DNA of 36,847 nt from Snodgrassella alvi_G (GCA_946478525.1 CAMLCH010000026.1:1-36847), one strand, 5' to 3'. Numbered from the stretch's first letter, positions 26,008 through 36,501 are shown. Notes: generated by a model from the letters alone, not told the origin. A program made the numbers and translations.

Positions 26008-26940
26008 TCAGCTTGGTACATCAAGGACGCTTAAGCCAGGTAAATCAGTAAAGCTATTTTCACGCACAATTTGACAAAAATTTTCCAGATAACTCTTTTC
26101 CTGATCATTTTCACGCATAGCTGCATACAATTCGCTCTGTAACGGTACTGACCCGATTTGTCTAGCTACTACATAACCTTTTTCCAAATACGGCATTACC
26201 GTCCAGTATGGTAAAGCAGCGATGCCACGCCTACTGGATACCAATTGAATAATTGCAATAGTAAGTTCACTATTCCGGCGCGCCGGTTGGATACCGGCTG
26301 GCTGGAGAACTTTGCGGAGTAAATCGAGCATATCGTCGGGCACCGGATAACTGATTAGGGTTTCTTCGCGAAAATCTTCTGCCTGCCATATACTTTTATC
26401 AGCCAAAGGATGATCTTTGGCACAAATACCAACCATTTCATAGGCAAAAAGCGGTCGATAAACAATACCAGCCTGAGGTGCGTATTCCGATACAATGGCC
26501 AGATCGGCGCGATGGGTTAACAATAAACCGACAGGATCGGCCTGAAAACCAGAAACAATATCCAGTTCCACTTTAGGCCATAGTGGACGGAATTTATCCA
26601 TAGCTGGCATTAGCCAGTCAAAACAGGTATGACATTCCACCGCAACCCGTAACTCTCCGGCCTCTCCTTCGATCAGCTGGGTAATATCACGTTCGGCCAC
26701 TGTTACCAGTGGTCTGATATCACGAGCCAGTTGTAGTAATCGTTCCCCTACTGGGGTAAAAAGAATAGGATTAGATTTTCGTTCAAACAGTGCGGTACCA
26801 AAATACTGCTCCAGTGCCCGAATCTGATGTGATAATGCCGATTGTGTTAAAAATACCCGTTTAGCAGCCATAGATACACTACCTGTTTCTTCCAGCGCCA
26901 ATAATGTGCGTAAATGACGCAGTTCAACAATCGACTCCAT
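26008..26940 (-). CDS. metR: LysR-family regulator MetR
   Basis: 310 residues from the ATG at 26940, chosen because GGTGGAG sits at good spacing; the open frame continues 13 codons further. An N-terminal winged helix-turn-helix (VSMAAKRVFLTQSALSHQI) is followed by a LysR effector domain. ECHTCFDWLMPAMDKFRP is a hallmark of MetR, the homocysteine-responsive activator of metE and other methionine genes. Divergent placement from metE across 296 bases supports the call. The downstream hydratase gene may be cotranscribed. Confidence 0.94.
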   Translation of the reverse strand: MESIVELRHLRTLLALEETGSVSMAAKRVFLTQSALSHQIRALEQYFGTALFERKSNPILFTPVGERLLQLARDIRPLVTVAERDITQLIEGEAGELRVAVECHTCFDWLMPAMDKFRPLWPKVELDIVSGFQADPVGLLLTHRADLAIVSEYAPQAGIVYRPLFAYEMVGICAKDHPLADKSIWQAEDFREETLISYPVPDDMLDLLRKVLQPAGIQPARRNSELTIAIIQLVSSRRGIAALPYWTVMPYLEKGYVVARQIGSVPLQSELYAAMRENDQEKSYLENFCQIVRENSFTDLPGLSVLDVPS

Positions 26941-27236
26941 ATCTGATACTCCACCATAAATATTATCTCTAGTTATCATAAATTAAAAAATTCATAAATA
27001 AAATTATATTCGTTAATTAAATAGACTATTAAGATAATTATTTTTCTGAAAAAGTTGGTAAATACAAGCATGTAATGACTGATTTAGTAATCTAAAATAT
27101 ATATTTGTCATAACAAAATTCGAATATATATTAAAAATATTCATACAGCACAACAAAAATTATCGCTTGTCGTCAACCCATAACTGTCGCACACTAACTC
27201 ATATCGGAAATTAACCATTCACAACAGGAAATAGAG
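26941..27236. promoter_or_regulatory. metR-metE divergent control region
   Basis: This 296-base AT-rich gap must contain both promoters and MetR binding sites. No perfect TGAA-N5-TTCA MetR site was found. Candidates are a half site TGAAAAAGT at 27047 and an inverted repeat GAATAT (27122-27127)/ATATTC (27137-27142) with 9-base spacing. AGGAAATAGAG before the metE ATG is its ribosome-binding site. No SAM or cobalamin riboswitch was recognised. Confidence 0.5.
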
Positions 27237-29510
27237 ATGAATACCTTCCATTTATCAGGTTATCCACGTGTCGGCGCCAAACGTGAGCTAAAATTTGCAG
27301 TTGAAGCATTCTGGAAAGGCAATATTAGCGAAAGCGAATTAAATCAGGTTGCCAGAGATATTCGTCAGCAAAACTGGGCAACACAAATAGCTGCCGGTGC
27401 AGATTTACTGCCGGTTGGCGATTTTTCCTTTTACGACCATGTACTGGATACTGTTTGTGCCCTTGGTGCTATTCCATCCCGTTTTGGTTTTGATGCTGCC
27501 AGCTTGACATTAACACAATATTTCGAGTTAGCTCGTGGTAACGCTACTCAGGTAGCAATGGAAATGACCAAATGGTTTGATACCAACTATCATTACATCG
27601 TACCGGAATGGCACAAAGACACCCAATTTAAGGCTAATGCAGCTAATCTGATTGCTCAGATCAAAGAGGCAAAAGCTACTGGACATGATATCAAACCAAC
27701 CTTATTAGGTCCGATCAGTTTATTGTGGCTGGGGAAAGAAAAAGATACTAATCTTAATCGGCTGGAGTTGTTATCACATTTGCTGCCAGAATATCAGAAG
27801 TTATTGCGTGAATTGGCTAATGCCGGAGTAGACTGGATACAGATTGATGAACCAATACTGGCTGTCGATATTGCTCAAGAGTGGGTAGATGCATTTGTTC
27901 CCACCTATCAGGAATTAGCGATTACCGGCACACGCATTATTATTGGTACCTACTTTGCCAGCGTAGCAGAATATTTGAATTTGTTAAAAACCTTACCGGT
28001 GAATGGTGTGCATATCGACTGTGTTCGTGCACCAGAACAATTAGCCGAGTTTGCTAATGCTTGGCCGGAAAACAAAGTACTCTCAGTGGGGCTGATTGAT
28101 GGTCGTAATGTCTGGCGTGCTAATTTACGCGAAACCATAGATTTACTGGCACCGATAGCTACTCAGTTGGGTAATAATTTATGGATTGCTCCAAGCTGTT
28201 CATTATTGCATTGTCCGCAAGATTTGAATGCTGAAGAAAAATTAAATCCAGAAATCAAAAATTGGCTGGCATTTGCTGCACAAAAATTACAGGAACTGGG
28301 CATCATTAAGCAAGCATTAGTGCACGGTAAAGATACCGTACAACAGGCGCTGGTAGATTCAGATACTGCTGCTGCCAGTCGCAGAACCAGTAAACTTATT
28401 CATAATGACCAAGTTGCGGCACGGGTTGCTAACCTCCGCGCCCATGCTGATCAGCGACATAGCCCATTTGCGCAACGCATTGAAAAACAACAAGCATGGA
28501 TGAATCTGCCTTTGCTGCCAACTACCACTATTGGATCTTTTCCTCAAACACAGGAAATCCGACAGGCACGCGCAGCGTTCAAAAAAGGTGAATTAAGTAA
28601 AACTGATTATGAAGCAGCGATGAAGAAAAACATCGCCTATTGTGTGCAACAGCAAGAACAATTAGATATTGATGTTCTGGTACATGGTGAGGCCGAACGT
28701 AATGACATGGTGGAATATTTTGGGGAGCAACTGGATGGCTATTGTTTCACCCAATTCGGCTGGGTACAAAGCTATGGTTCCCGCTGTGTAAAACCACCTA
28801 TTATTTATGGTGATGTTTCCCGTCCTCAGCCTATGACTGTAACATGGTCTGCTTATGCCCAATCTCTTACCAAACGACCAATGAAAGGCATGCTCACTGG
28901 CCCAGTAACCATGATGAAATGGAGTTTCGTTCGTAACGATGTGCCATTAAGTCTGGTATGTAAACAGATCGCTCTGGCTTTAAATGACGAAGTACTGGAT
29001 TTAGAAAAAGCCGGCATTCGGGTTATCCAAATTGATGAACCAGCCATACGTGAAGCTCTGCCTCTAAAACGAGTACTGTGGGATGAGTACCTATCTTGGG
29101 CGTGTGAGTCATTCCGTCTGACTTCTACTGATGCCGATGACAGTACCCAAATTCATACCCACATGTGTTATTCAGAATTTAACGATATCTTGCCTGCCAT
29201 TGCCAGCATGGATGCCGATGTTATTACCATTGAAACTTCACGTTCCGACATGGAATTACTGGATGCATTCGTTAAATTTAAATATCCAAACGATATTGGT
29301 CCGGGCGTATACGATATTCACAGCCCTCGGGTACCTACTGAGGCCGAAGTAGAACATCTGTTACGAAAAGCTCTGAATGTGATTAATCAACGTCGCCTGT
29401 GGGTAAATCCAGATTGTGGTTTAAAAACTCGTGGCTGGGCGGAAACCAGTGCCGCACTTGAAATCATGGTCAAAGTGACCAAAAAACTGCGCGCAGAATT
29501 AAACGCATAA
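27237..29510 (+). CDS. metE: Cobalamin-independent methionine synthase
   Basis: 757 residues, full-length MetE. It transfers the methyl group of 5-methyltetrahydropteroyl-tri-glutamate to homocysteine. The N-terminal barrel starts GYPRVGAKRELKFAVEAFW. The C-terminal barrel keeps GEAERNDMVEYFGE and the zinc ligands His642 and Cys644 (THMCYSEF), Glu666 (TIETSRSDME) and Cys727 (NPDCGLKTRGW). It is likely activated by the divergent MetR. A strong terminator follows 19 bases after the stop. Confidence 0.99.
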   Translation: MNTFHLSGYPRVGAKRELKFAVEAFWKGNISESELNQVARDIRQQNWATQIAAGADLLPVGDFSFYDHVLDTVCALGAIPSRFGFDAASLTLTQYFELARGNATQVAMEMTKWFDTNYHYIVPEWHKDTQFKANAANLIAQIKEAKATGHDIKPTLLGPISLLWLGKEKDTNLNRLELLSHLLPEYQKLLRELANAGVDWIQIDEPILAVDIAQEWVDAFVPTYQELAITGTRIIIGTYFASVAEYLNLLKTLPVNGVHIDCVRAPEQLAEFANAWPENKVLSVGLIDGRNVWRANLRETIDLLAPIATQLGNNLWIAPSCSLLHCPQDLNAEEKLNPEIKNWLAFAAQKLQELGIIKQALVHGKDTVQQALVDSDTAAASRRTSKLIHNDQVAARVANLRAHADQRHSPFAQRIEKQQAWMNLPLLPTTTIGSFPQTQEIRQARAAFKKGELSKTDYEAAMKKNIAYCVQQQEQLDIDVLVHGEAERNDMVEYFGEQLDGYCFTQFGWVQSYGSRCVKPPIIYGDVSRPQPMTVTWSAYAQSLTKRPMKGMLTGPVTMMKWSFVRNDVPLSLVCKQIALALNDEVLDLEKAGIRVIQIDEPAIREALPLKRVLWDEYLSWACESFRLTSTDADDSTQIHTHMCYSEFNDILPAIASMDADVITIETSRSDMELLDAFVKFKYPNDIGPGVYDIHSPRVPTEAEVEHLLRKALNVINQRRLWVNPDCGLKTRGWAETSAALEIMVKVTKKLRAELNA

Positions 29511-29823
29511 AATTTTGATTTTTTATCGTACCGCCCAAATTAATCTGGGCGGTTTTTTATATCTCAAACTTTAATTAACCATAATCATTTTAGTAATTAT
29601 TGAATATAAAAATAATGAATATGCTTAAATTATATTTTTATCCATTTTATTCGAGAAAAATTTGGTTGAAATAGTAACACGACCTACTGACAAAATTTTG
29701 ATCAGCCAAATCAAACTCAAAGAATTTATAGTTATTTAATGCAAATATGGTTAATATAGAGCGGAACGAATACCGGCAAGAATACTTAGTTAAAATATTC
29801 CTGTCATTAAAAACAGAATTTTT
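29511..29823. other. Convergent gap metE-gumN
   Basis: This gap holds the metE terminator. The remaining roughly 260 bases are AT-rich with nothing recognised. Confidence 0.55.
29530..29558 (+). terminator. Intrinsic terminator of metE
   Basis: ACCGCCCA (29530-29537) and TGGGCGGT (29546-29553) form a perfect GC-rich 8-bp stem with an 8-base loop, leading into a T run. Confidence 0.93.
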
Positions 29824-30792
29824 TTACGGCATCACTGGAGTTACGACATAGTCTGCTTTTTGCAAAGCGTTAATTAAACCATCTTCACCAAACAAATGAA
29901 GAGCGCCAACTGCAATAAGTGTTGATTCTTTGTCAATTTGTTGTTTCAGTATGGGTAGCCACTTTTTATTGCGTTTTATTAGAAGATCATCAAAAAACCA
30001 TTTTTCCCAGAAAAGCTGATCGTTTTTAGGAAAATAAGAAATTATTTTTTCGTGATCATTATTCATTTTTAGCAATTCATTTACTTGATTATTAACATAA
30101 TAATCGACGACTTTAACGGACTGATCTTGCAGTTCTTTTTGATTATCTAACAAAGAAGCAATCATAGGAATGACCTTTTCTTCAGGTAAAGACAATATTA
30201 AATTTAATGATTCTTCGGTCGATTCTAAAAATATCCTTGTTTTATTGACAGCAATCGCCTCATTAGTCAATAACATATCTATGCCATTTGTTTCTGAATA
30301 GCCTTCAGGCCGACTATATAAAATAAACATGAGAGCTGAAGCAGGTTTAAATTGTTCTAAAAGCTCAGGCGGTAAAGTATTACCAATATAATTACTCAGT
30401 TTAGAAAAATTTTTCTTTCCCAGTTTTGCAGACAAAGTGGTATTTTTATTATGTTCAAATAACAACATTAGCAGCATATTTTTGTCATGCTCATCTGGTA
30501 GCAGATTTGATTCGGTCATCAAAGCGTTAGTTTGGGATAAAATACTAAGGACGCGTTCAGGTAGCTGTGATTCTTCTTTACCTATATGAATCGTACCAAG
30601 TAAATAAGAAGTGGGTATACCTTTTCTTTCGATTTTCCACAGAAAAGTTTCTGGATAGTTTACTGTGCTCTGGACTGGGGGCTGATTTCTGTCAGAGTCA
30701 ATTGATTTGTGAGTTAAATCATTAGCTAAAGCAGAAAAACCAATTATTAGTAAAATAAATAAAGCAAAATATTTTGATAAGAGTTTGTTCAT
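29824..30792 (-). CDS. Exported TraB/GumN family protein
   Basis: 322 residues with a signal peptide (KYFALFILLIIGFSALA, cleavage probably before Asn24), so periplasmic or outer-surface. The mature part shows the TraB/GumN (Tiki-like) hallmarks: TSYLLGTIHIG near residue 61, with the GX2H motif, a second conserved LIAVGALHLFGEDGLINAL near the C terminus, and a helical middle. Tiki relatives are metal-dependent proteases, but bacterial substrates are unknown. It stands alone between metE and prpF, reading leftward. Confidence 0.88.
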   Translation of the reverse strand: MNKLLSKYFALFILLIIGFSALANDLTHKSIDSDRNQPPVQSTVNYPETFLWKIERKGIPTSYLLGTIHIGKEESQLPERVLSILSQTNALMTESNLLPDEHDKNMLLMLLFEHNKNTTLSAKLGKKNFSKLSNYIGNTLPPELLEQFKPASALMFILYSRPEGYSETNGIDMLLTNEAIAVNKTRIFLESTEESLNLILSLPEEKVIPMIASLLDNQKELQDQSVKVVDYYVNNQVNELLKMNNDHEKIISYFPKNDQLFWEKWFFDDLLIKRNKKWLPILKQQIDKESTLIAVGALHLFGEDGLINALQKADYVVTPVMP

Positions 30793-31216
30793 ACTGATTA
30801 TTTACCCTGTGGAAAAATATAAAAAAATAGTAATAAGTTATTCTCATTAAATCGTAAAGAATAGTTTTTATTTTATATATTTTTTCATTAAAATTACGAT
30901 CAAATATTAATGATGTTTTATAAAAAATGACAAATCATAGAAACCAATTGCCATCAGTTTATTTCGAAAAATGTAAACCCAATTATTGCTTGAGTAAGAA
31001 ATAAATTTTTATGGATTACAAAGAAAATATAATGTTGAAATCGAATTAAAAATAATTGTATACAGTAATTTAGTTACAGCTATATTTTGGTCAAAGCAAA
31101 TTGGATAGATCAGGAAAATGTTATTTTGCACAAAAACATCCACTACAGCAGGCAAAGATCTACCAACCTTTGCCCGCTGCAAATCATTTTACCTGAAAAT
31201 GATCAACTCTTATGAT
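30793..31216. other. AT-rich gap between gumN-like gene and prpF
   Basis: This 424-base gap lies between two co-oriented leftward genes. An open frame at 31118-31330 on the plus strand mostly overlaps prpF and is not convincing. Nothing else was recognised. Confidence 0.5.
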
Positions 31217-32362
31217 CTATACCTCAATGCAGGCTTCACCACGCATCAGAATCCTAGCTGTTCTGTATACCGTACCACATTTAGCTTCTATCACATTGCC
31301 ATTTATAGCTACATCTGCCCCTACAGATAAAATCCCACTGCAATGCCCGATCCGTAGCTCATCCCGGTTAGCAGCCTGAGCAACGACCTGATTGACCAGC
31401 GTACCCGGGATTTTAGCTGCAACACCAATACATACCCCGCCGGTAATAGCCAGTGCCGGATGCAATTTACCCATTGACAGCATTCGTGCCTGAATATCAA
31501 TTTGGGTAGCTTTAATCTCTTCGCCCTCCAGAGAAGTATAACTGGCTGGTGGAGCAATAAAGCAGAATTTAGGTACGGCAGGGATCGTTTTTGCTTCTTG
31601 TAAGTTGGTAGCAATTTGGGCCATTACCGATGCTGCTTCACGTATTGCCAGCATTTTTTCCAAAAGTTCTGGTTTACTGTCAATATCTTTTGGCATTTCA
31701 CTACCCGTCAACCCCAGGTCTTGTGCACGTACAAAAACCAAAGGATTAGCGGCATCTACAATAGAAATATCAATTTTCTGGCCATCAGCCAATTCTATTG
31801 TGTCTACTACCCGACCGGTAGGTAATAATTTTTTAGTGACAGCTCCACCCGGACTTAAAAAATCCAGTTGAATTCGAGCTGCGGTGCCGGGTACACCAGA
31901 AATCGCATAATCTCCACTGTATACCACCTTGCCATTTTTAACTGGCACATGAGCAACAATTGTTTTTTGTGTATTTGTATTAAAAATTTGTACCTGAGTC
32001 GTGGGTTCGGTAATGTCCTCAACCAAGCCATTATCAATAGCAAACGGACCAACTGTTGAAGACATATTGCCACAATTACCTTTACGATCGACCAGGTCAG
32101 AGGCGACATCAACTTGGGCAAATGTATAATTTACCCCATTGCGTTCCCCCGCGCGCTTGCTGACAATGACGGCCTTGCTGGTAGTCGAAGTTCCACCACC
32201 CATACCATCAATCTGTCGACCTGATGGGTCATTACTACCGTAGATTTTACTGAGAAGTGAATTCTGAGTACTGATATCTGTAGATAGTTCAGACTCCAGA
32301 AAACAAGCCCCTTTACTTGTTCCGCCACGCATCCATGTACATTTGATGTATTTTTCCATCAT
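31217..32362 (-). CDS. prpF: PrpF-family isomerase (2-methylaconitate / aconitate isomerase-like)
   Basis: 381 residues of the PrpF family (diaminopimelate epimerase-like fold). Signatures are MRGGTSKGACF (10-21), DGMGGGTSTTSKA (near 52-65) and NCGNMSSTVGPFA (96-109), the last carrying the conserved catalytic-type Cys. PrpF isomerises trans-2-methylaconitate made by AcnD in the 2-methylcitrate pathway of propionate use. Related proteins act on aconitate or oxalomesaconate. No prpC, prpB or acnD is in the window, so the precise substrate is uncertain. Tandem ATGs exist at the start; AGAGAG precedes the first. Confidence 0.85.
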   Translation of the reverse strand: MMEKYIKCTWMRGGTSKGACFLESELSTDISTQNSLLSKIYGSNDPSGRQIDGMGGGTSTTSKAVIVSKRAGERNGVNYTFAQVDVASDLVDRKGNCGNMSSTVGPFAIDNGLVEDITEPTTQVQIFNTNTQKTIVAHVPVKNGKVVYSGDYAISGVPGTAARIQLDFLSPGGAVTKKLLPTGRVVDTIELADGQKIDISIVDAANPLVFVRAQDLGLTGSEMPKDIDSKPELLEKMLAIREAASVMAQIATNLQEAKTIPAVPKFCFIAPPASYTSLEGEEIKATQIDIQARMLSMGKLHPALAITGGVCIGVAAKIPGTLVNQVVAQAANRDELRIGHCSGILSVGADVAINGNVIEAKCGTVYRTARILMRGEACIEV

Positions 32363-33558
32363 GTTCTCTCTTTACCAATGCTGCGTTGTTATAAAAAAAT
32401 ACAGTATGAACAGTCTAAAATGTTCAGCAATGATTATAAGAACTAAACTATTAAAATGCCATGAAATTGTGCATGAGTGGCTAATTAATTATTAAGTGAA
32501 CTATTTAGTTTAAATCTATATTAGTAATATAGATTTTATCTCAGTTAACCTTGATATTGTCTGGCAAAGACTTCTCATATTTCTCATCTTAATTTGATAT
32601 CACAATGCCGCCAATTTTGCTGGTCAAGCCAAAATACTGACAACTCTTGATTACCAATTCTCTTTATTCAAGAGCAGCCTGTTTATCTGGTGCGTTATGA
32701 AAATTCTTTTCAGTACTTTCCTCAATGGATAATTTCTTTAAATAAATAATTTGAGCAAATTTTTAAGTAAATCAAAAAATTATATAATTGTAATTTAAGA
32801 TAAATTATTTTGTTTGGTAGTATAATAATACTGATTAATACTAAACAGCAATTTTTCTTGCTATATCATCATGAATAAAATTTATGCGAGAATCAGTAAA
32901 TTCCACATTAACTATAAAAGGAGATTACCATATAGAAGATAAAGATCTGAATATTTATACCGATAGAAATATTGATCAAACCGAAAAACTGATCGTAACA
33001 AGAAATACTAGTGGTAAAGCCAATTTAAATATATGAGAAAGTAGTACCAACGATTCAGAAGATAAGTGCAGATCCGATATTTATGATGGACATGCAGCAT
33101 CAGGATCAGCAGAAGTATTGTATGGCGTTACATGCAGGAAAGCAGTAACAGTTATTCCGATGTCGATACTAATGTTAGCTAGAATGATTGATTCTGATTA
33201 AATGAAATTTTATTTATAGTAAAATAAACCATAAAATATTGATTTATATTGTTAAATAATAAAAAATTAAATAATAAAATATTTACGAATCATTAGTAAA
33301 TATATACATCTATATTGGTTATTTATACATAAATTATCTATGATAAACAATAGATAAGATAACTATTTGGAATTTTTATAAATAACCTATTTCATTAATT
33401 ATTGATTTTAATGAAATTAAATATGATAATTCGCCCAGTTTAAACATAGACCTTATATGCACTGTGTATATGATTAAATAACTTAAATTATTTAATCATA
33501 AAAAATCATAAAGCTATAATTAATCAAGAGATTGAAGAGTACTGAAAGTAATTTAATT
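32363..33558. other. 1.2-kb gap with autotransporter wreck
   Basis: This AT-rich gap holds the pseudogene at 32871-33204 described separately. The rest (32363-32870 and 33205-33558) shows no gene. The stretch 33205-33558 must contain the promoter of the intact autotransporter. Confidence 0.6.
32871..33204 (+). pseudogene. Collapsed autotransporter remnant
   Basis: Three pieces related to the intact autotransporter downstream are joined by large internal deletions. ATGAATAAAATTTAT (32871) encodes MNKIY, the ESPR start. The frame from 32884 reads STLTIKGDYHIEDKDLNIY, matching the passenger end of the intact protein (TTLTVDGNYHSENGFLNIH), and hits a TGA stop at 33034-33036. Past it the same frame reads YDGHAASGSAEVLYG, matching barrel segment YDGHATSISAEVGYG. 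In another frame, SNSYSDVDTNVS aligns with the C-terminal SNSHSNVGAKIG. It cannot make a working protein. Confidence 0.8.
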
Positions 33559-36501
33559 ATGAATAAAATTTACAAAGTCAGAAAAAATAGGCATTCAAAA
33601 AGGGAGGTCATATCCGAATTAGCTAAAGATCGTGGCCAACCCAAAAAATTATCATCGCTAATTAAAACAACGTTAGGAAGTACAGTAGCATTATGTTTGG
33701 GCAATATATCATTTGCCGAAACAGTGGTTAATAATGATAGTAATTTTGTTATTACAGGCGACAATTATAATAGATTTTCTGATGGAAAAATTTCAATTGT
33801 CGATGCGAATGACGATATTACTGTTACCAATTCCGGTAATATTACAAGTAATGGATTAAATAGTGCCGCACTTTTCTATAATTTAAATCAGGGGACTTCA
33901 TTAATAATCAAAAATACCGGCAATCTCGAAACAAACAAAAAAGATTCTCGTGGTATTGTCGCCATTGGACAACGTCAGAATAACGTTAAGAGAACAATTG
34001 AAATCGACAATCAAGGAGATATTACTATCAATGAAGGTAGTGCTGCCGGTATTGTCGGTTTGGCCAATGATGCTGCCGTACATTCAACTCACGAACCAAT
34101 GAATACTAGCCTGATAATTAATAATTCCGGAAATATAAATATTAATGGTCGTGGTTCCAATGATATAGCTTCAGGGAAGCTACCGGCGGGGATTGTTGCT
34201 ACATCTTTGAATGGTAATACCGGTGATATAACAGTAATAAATTCCGGTAATATTACAAGTACTAATACCGGAATTCGTAGCTGGCATCAGGGAATTGGTG
34301 ATATTAATATTGACAACTCAGGTGATATTTCTATTCATAGTACATCTTGGGGAAATGCCATTTATGCTGCGCGAAGTGTAATAGCATGGAAACCGTATTT
34401 TTTAGAGTCACGAGGGAATATTAACATTAAAAATAGTGGCAAAATCTCCGTGCAAGAAAAAGAAAAGTACAATGTCATTCAGGCAGTAATGATTAATGAA
34501 AGATCGGATAAAACACAAGGGATCATTACTGGCGATATTAATATTTATAATACTGGGGATATTGTTGCCGAAGGAAATAAAATTCAGGGTATTGTTGCCA
34601 GTATGCAAGGTTCAGCAGATAATACTGGTACGATAACTATTAACAATGGTAGTTCAATAAATACTTCTGGAAATAATTCTATAGCTATTAATGCTTTCTC
34701 TCGGGATGGTGATATATTTATTAATCTAGACGAAAATTCCCGACTTATCGGTGGTGATAAAGATGATGGCACGGCTATCGACCTAACCAGTGCAATACAT
34801 CAGCTAGATTTAAATAATGAACAAACTGCTGTGCAGGTGATTAATAATAAAGGTGTTATTTCCTCTATAAATGATCGGACAATTGTTGCTCATCGCTCTA
34901 GAGAATCTGGTGGAGAAACTATTGTCAACAACGATGGCATTATTAATGGTTATGTTGATTTAAGTACAACAAAAGATATTGATGTTTCACTTACCAATAG
35001 AGAAAATATTAAAAGATTAGACAGCAATGGAACGGCTAAACTTAATAATGCTGGTATATGGAATATAAGAGACCGTACTAGTAATTCCGGAATAGTGATT
35101 AACAGGATTGGTACAACAAATCATGCTGGTACAATTAATAATTCTGGAATAATAAATATTGATGACATAGTAAATAATTCAGTTATTTTACAAAATGCAA
35201 ATCTAAACAACAGTAGCATTATTGATTTTGGGAAAAATTCAGCAGAAACCACCTTAACAGTTGATGGTAATTATCATAGTGAAAACGGATTTCTGAATAT
35301 CCATATTGATGTAGATAAAGGGCAAACTGATAAACTGATAGTAAATGGTAATGCCAGTGGTGAAAGCAATGTAAACATATATCAAATTGGAGAAGAAAAT
35401 AGTGAAGCAGAAAGTGGTCGTATAGATAACATTATTAAAATAACTGGAGATGATAGAGACTCCGTATGGACAGTTAAAGAAATAATAAACAGTGCATATG
35501 ACTATACAATTGGAAAAGACGAACAACAACATGGTGTCTATCACTTATTTTATACCAATGCCTTTTCTGATGTAAAAAAATCGCCGGTAGCTGCTTCAGT
35601 ATTTGCCAATCAGTTAGCAGCAATAGGTATGTTCCATCATAGTGCGTATGACAGAGCTACCTCAATATATGCACCAGATTCCAATATTTGGATGCGCAGC
35701 AGCTTTAATCGCGAAAAAGGCAATATGTTCGATGGTCATCAAAAGATTAAGATGAAAACATCGGTGCTGGAAATGGGTGTTGATCTAATTTCTTCAGATC
35801 GGATCAAAGCAGGTGTTTACGCAGGCTATGGTCATAGTTCCACCGATACCAATCAGAATAATAGTCATCGAAAAGGTGATAGTAGCGTATCTGGTTATAA
35901 TGTAGGGGTGTATGGGCATTGGAATAATCGGGATAATAGTGGTGCTGGGTTGTTTGTAGATGGATGGGCACAATACAGCTGGTTTAAAAATAAAACCAAC
36001 ATACATTTATCAGATGTCAGAAACTATTCCAACCGTTATGATGGTCATGCTACATCAATATCAGCAGAAGTTGGATATGGGTTTATTCTGCATGAGAGTA
36101 GCAACAGAAACTGGTTAATAGAACCACATGCGCAATTAGGTTATACCTGGTCAGATACAGATAACTTTAGTTTAGGAGATAAAGGTCGTATATTAGATAT
36201 CAATGCGGATGGAGCGCAAATACGTATAGGAGCGGTATTATATGGAAATAATAAAAAAGATAGTTACGGAGTATTACCGTTTGTAGAAGCAAACTGGTTA
36301 TATGATTCGTCGATACCAGAAGCAAAAATAAACACTACACATGTCAAATCAGATATTAGTAAAAATCAGTTTGAAGCCAAACTAGGTCTAAATGGAAATT
36401 TTAGTAAAGCGTTAAGTGGCTATGCCCATATAAATGGCCGCTTTGGCAGCAACAGCCATTCCAATGTAGGTGCAAAAATTGGCTTGAATTATTCATTCTG
36501 A
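33559..36501 (+). CDS. Type Va autotransporter with ESPR signal and beta-helix passenger
   Basis: 980 residues from ATG 33559; an upstream TTG at 33532 is less likely because MNKIYKVRKNRHSKREVISELAK is a classic extended signal peptide region. The h-region ends SFA, with cleavage likely before Glu54. The passenger (about 54-690) is Asn/Gly/Ile-rich, with repeats of the type NSGNITI spaced irregularly, typical of a right-handed beta-helix. From about 709 (NIWMRSSFNREKG) to the terminal NYSF is an autotransporter beta-barrel ending in Phe. It is expected in the outer membrane as an adhesin-like surface protein. I see no protease motif. A terminator follows. Confidence 0.93.
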   Translation: MNKIYKVRKNRHSKREVISELAKDRGQPKKLSSLIKTTLGSTVALCLGNISFAETVVNNDSNFVITGDNYNRFSDGKISIVDANDDITVTNSGNITSNGLNSAALFYNLNQGTSLIIKNTGNLETNKKDSRGIVAIGQRQNNVKRTIEIDNQGDITINEGSAAGIVGLANDAAVHSTHEPMNTSLIINNSGNININGRGSNDIASGKLPAGIVATSLNGNTGDITVINSGNITSTNTGIRSWHQGIGDINIDNSGDISIHSTSWGNAIYAARSVIAWKPYFLESRGNINIKNSGKISVQEKEKYNVIQAVMINERSDKTQGIITGDINIYNTGDIVAEGNKIQGIVASMQGSADNTGTITINNGSSINTSGNNSIAINAFSRDGDIFINLDENSRLIGGDKDDGTAIDLTSAIHQLDLNNEQTAVQVINNKGVISSINDRTIVAHRSRESGGETIVNNDGIINGYVDLSTTKDIDVSLTNRENIKRLDSNGTAKLNNAGIWNIRDRTSNSGIVINRIGTTNHAGTINNSGIINIDDIVNNSVILQNANLNNSSIIDFGKNSAETTLTVDGNYHSENGFLNIHIDVDKGQTDKLIVNGNASGESNVNIYQIGEENSEAESGRIDNIIKITGDDRDSVWTVKEIINSAYDYTIGKDEQQHGVYHLFYTNAFSDVKKSPVAASVFANQLAAIGMFHHSAYDRATSIYAPDSNIWMRSSFNREKGNMFDGHQKIKMKTSVLEMGVDLISSDRIKAGVYAGYGHSSTDTNQNNSHRKGDSSVSGYNVGVYGHWNNRDNSGAGLFVDGWAQYSWFKNKTNIHLSDVRNYSNRYDGHATSISAEVGYGFILHESSNRNWLIEPHAQLGYTWSDTDNFSLGDKGRILDINADGAQIRIGAVLYGNNKKDSYGVLPFVEANWLYDSSIPEAKINTTHVKSDISKNQFEAKLGLNGNFSKALSGYAHINGRFGSNSHSNVGAKIGLNYSF

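Noticed and set aside
33532..33558. TTG start for the autotransporter
   Set aside because: The ATG at 33559 begins exactly at the conserved ESPR sequence MNKIYKV.
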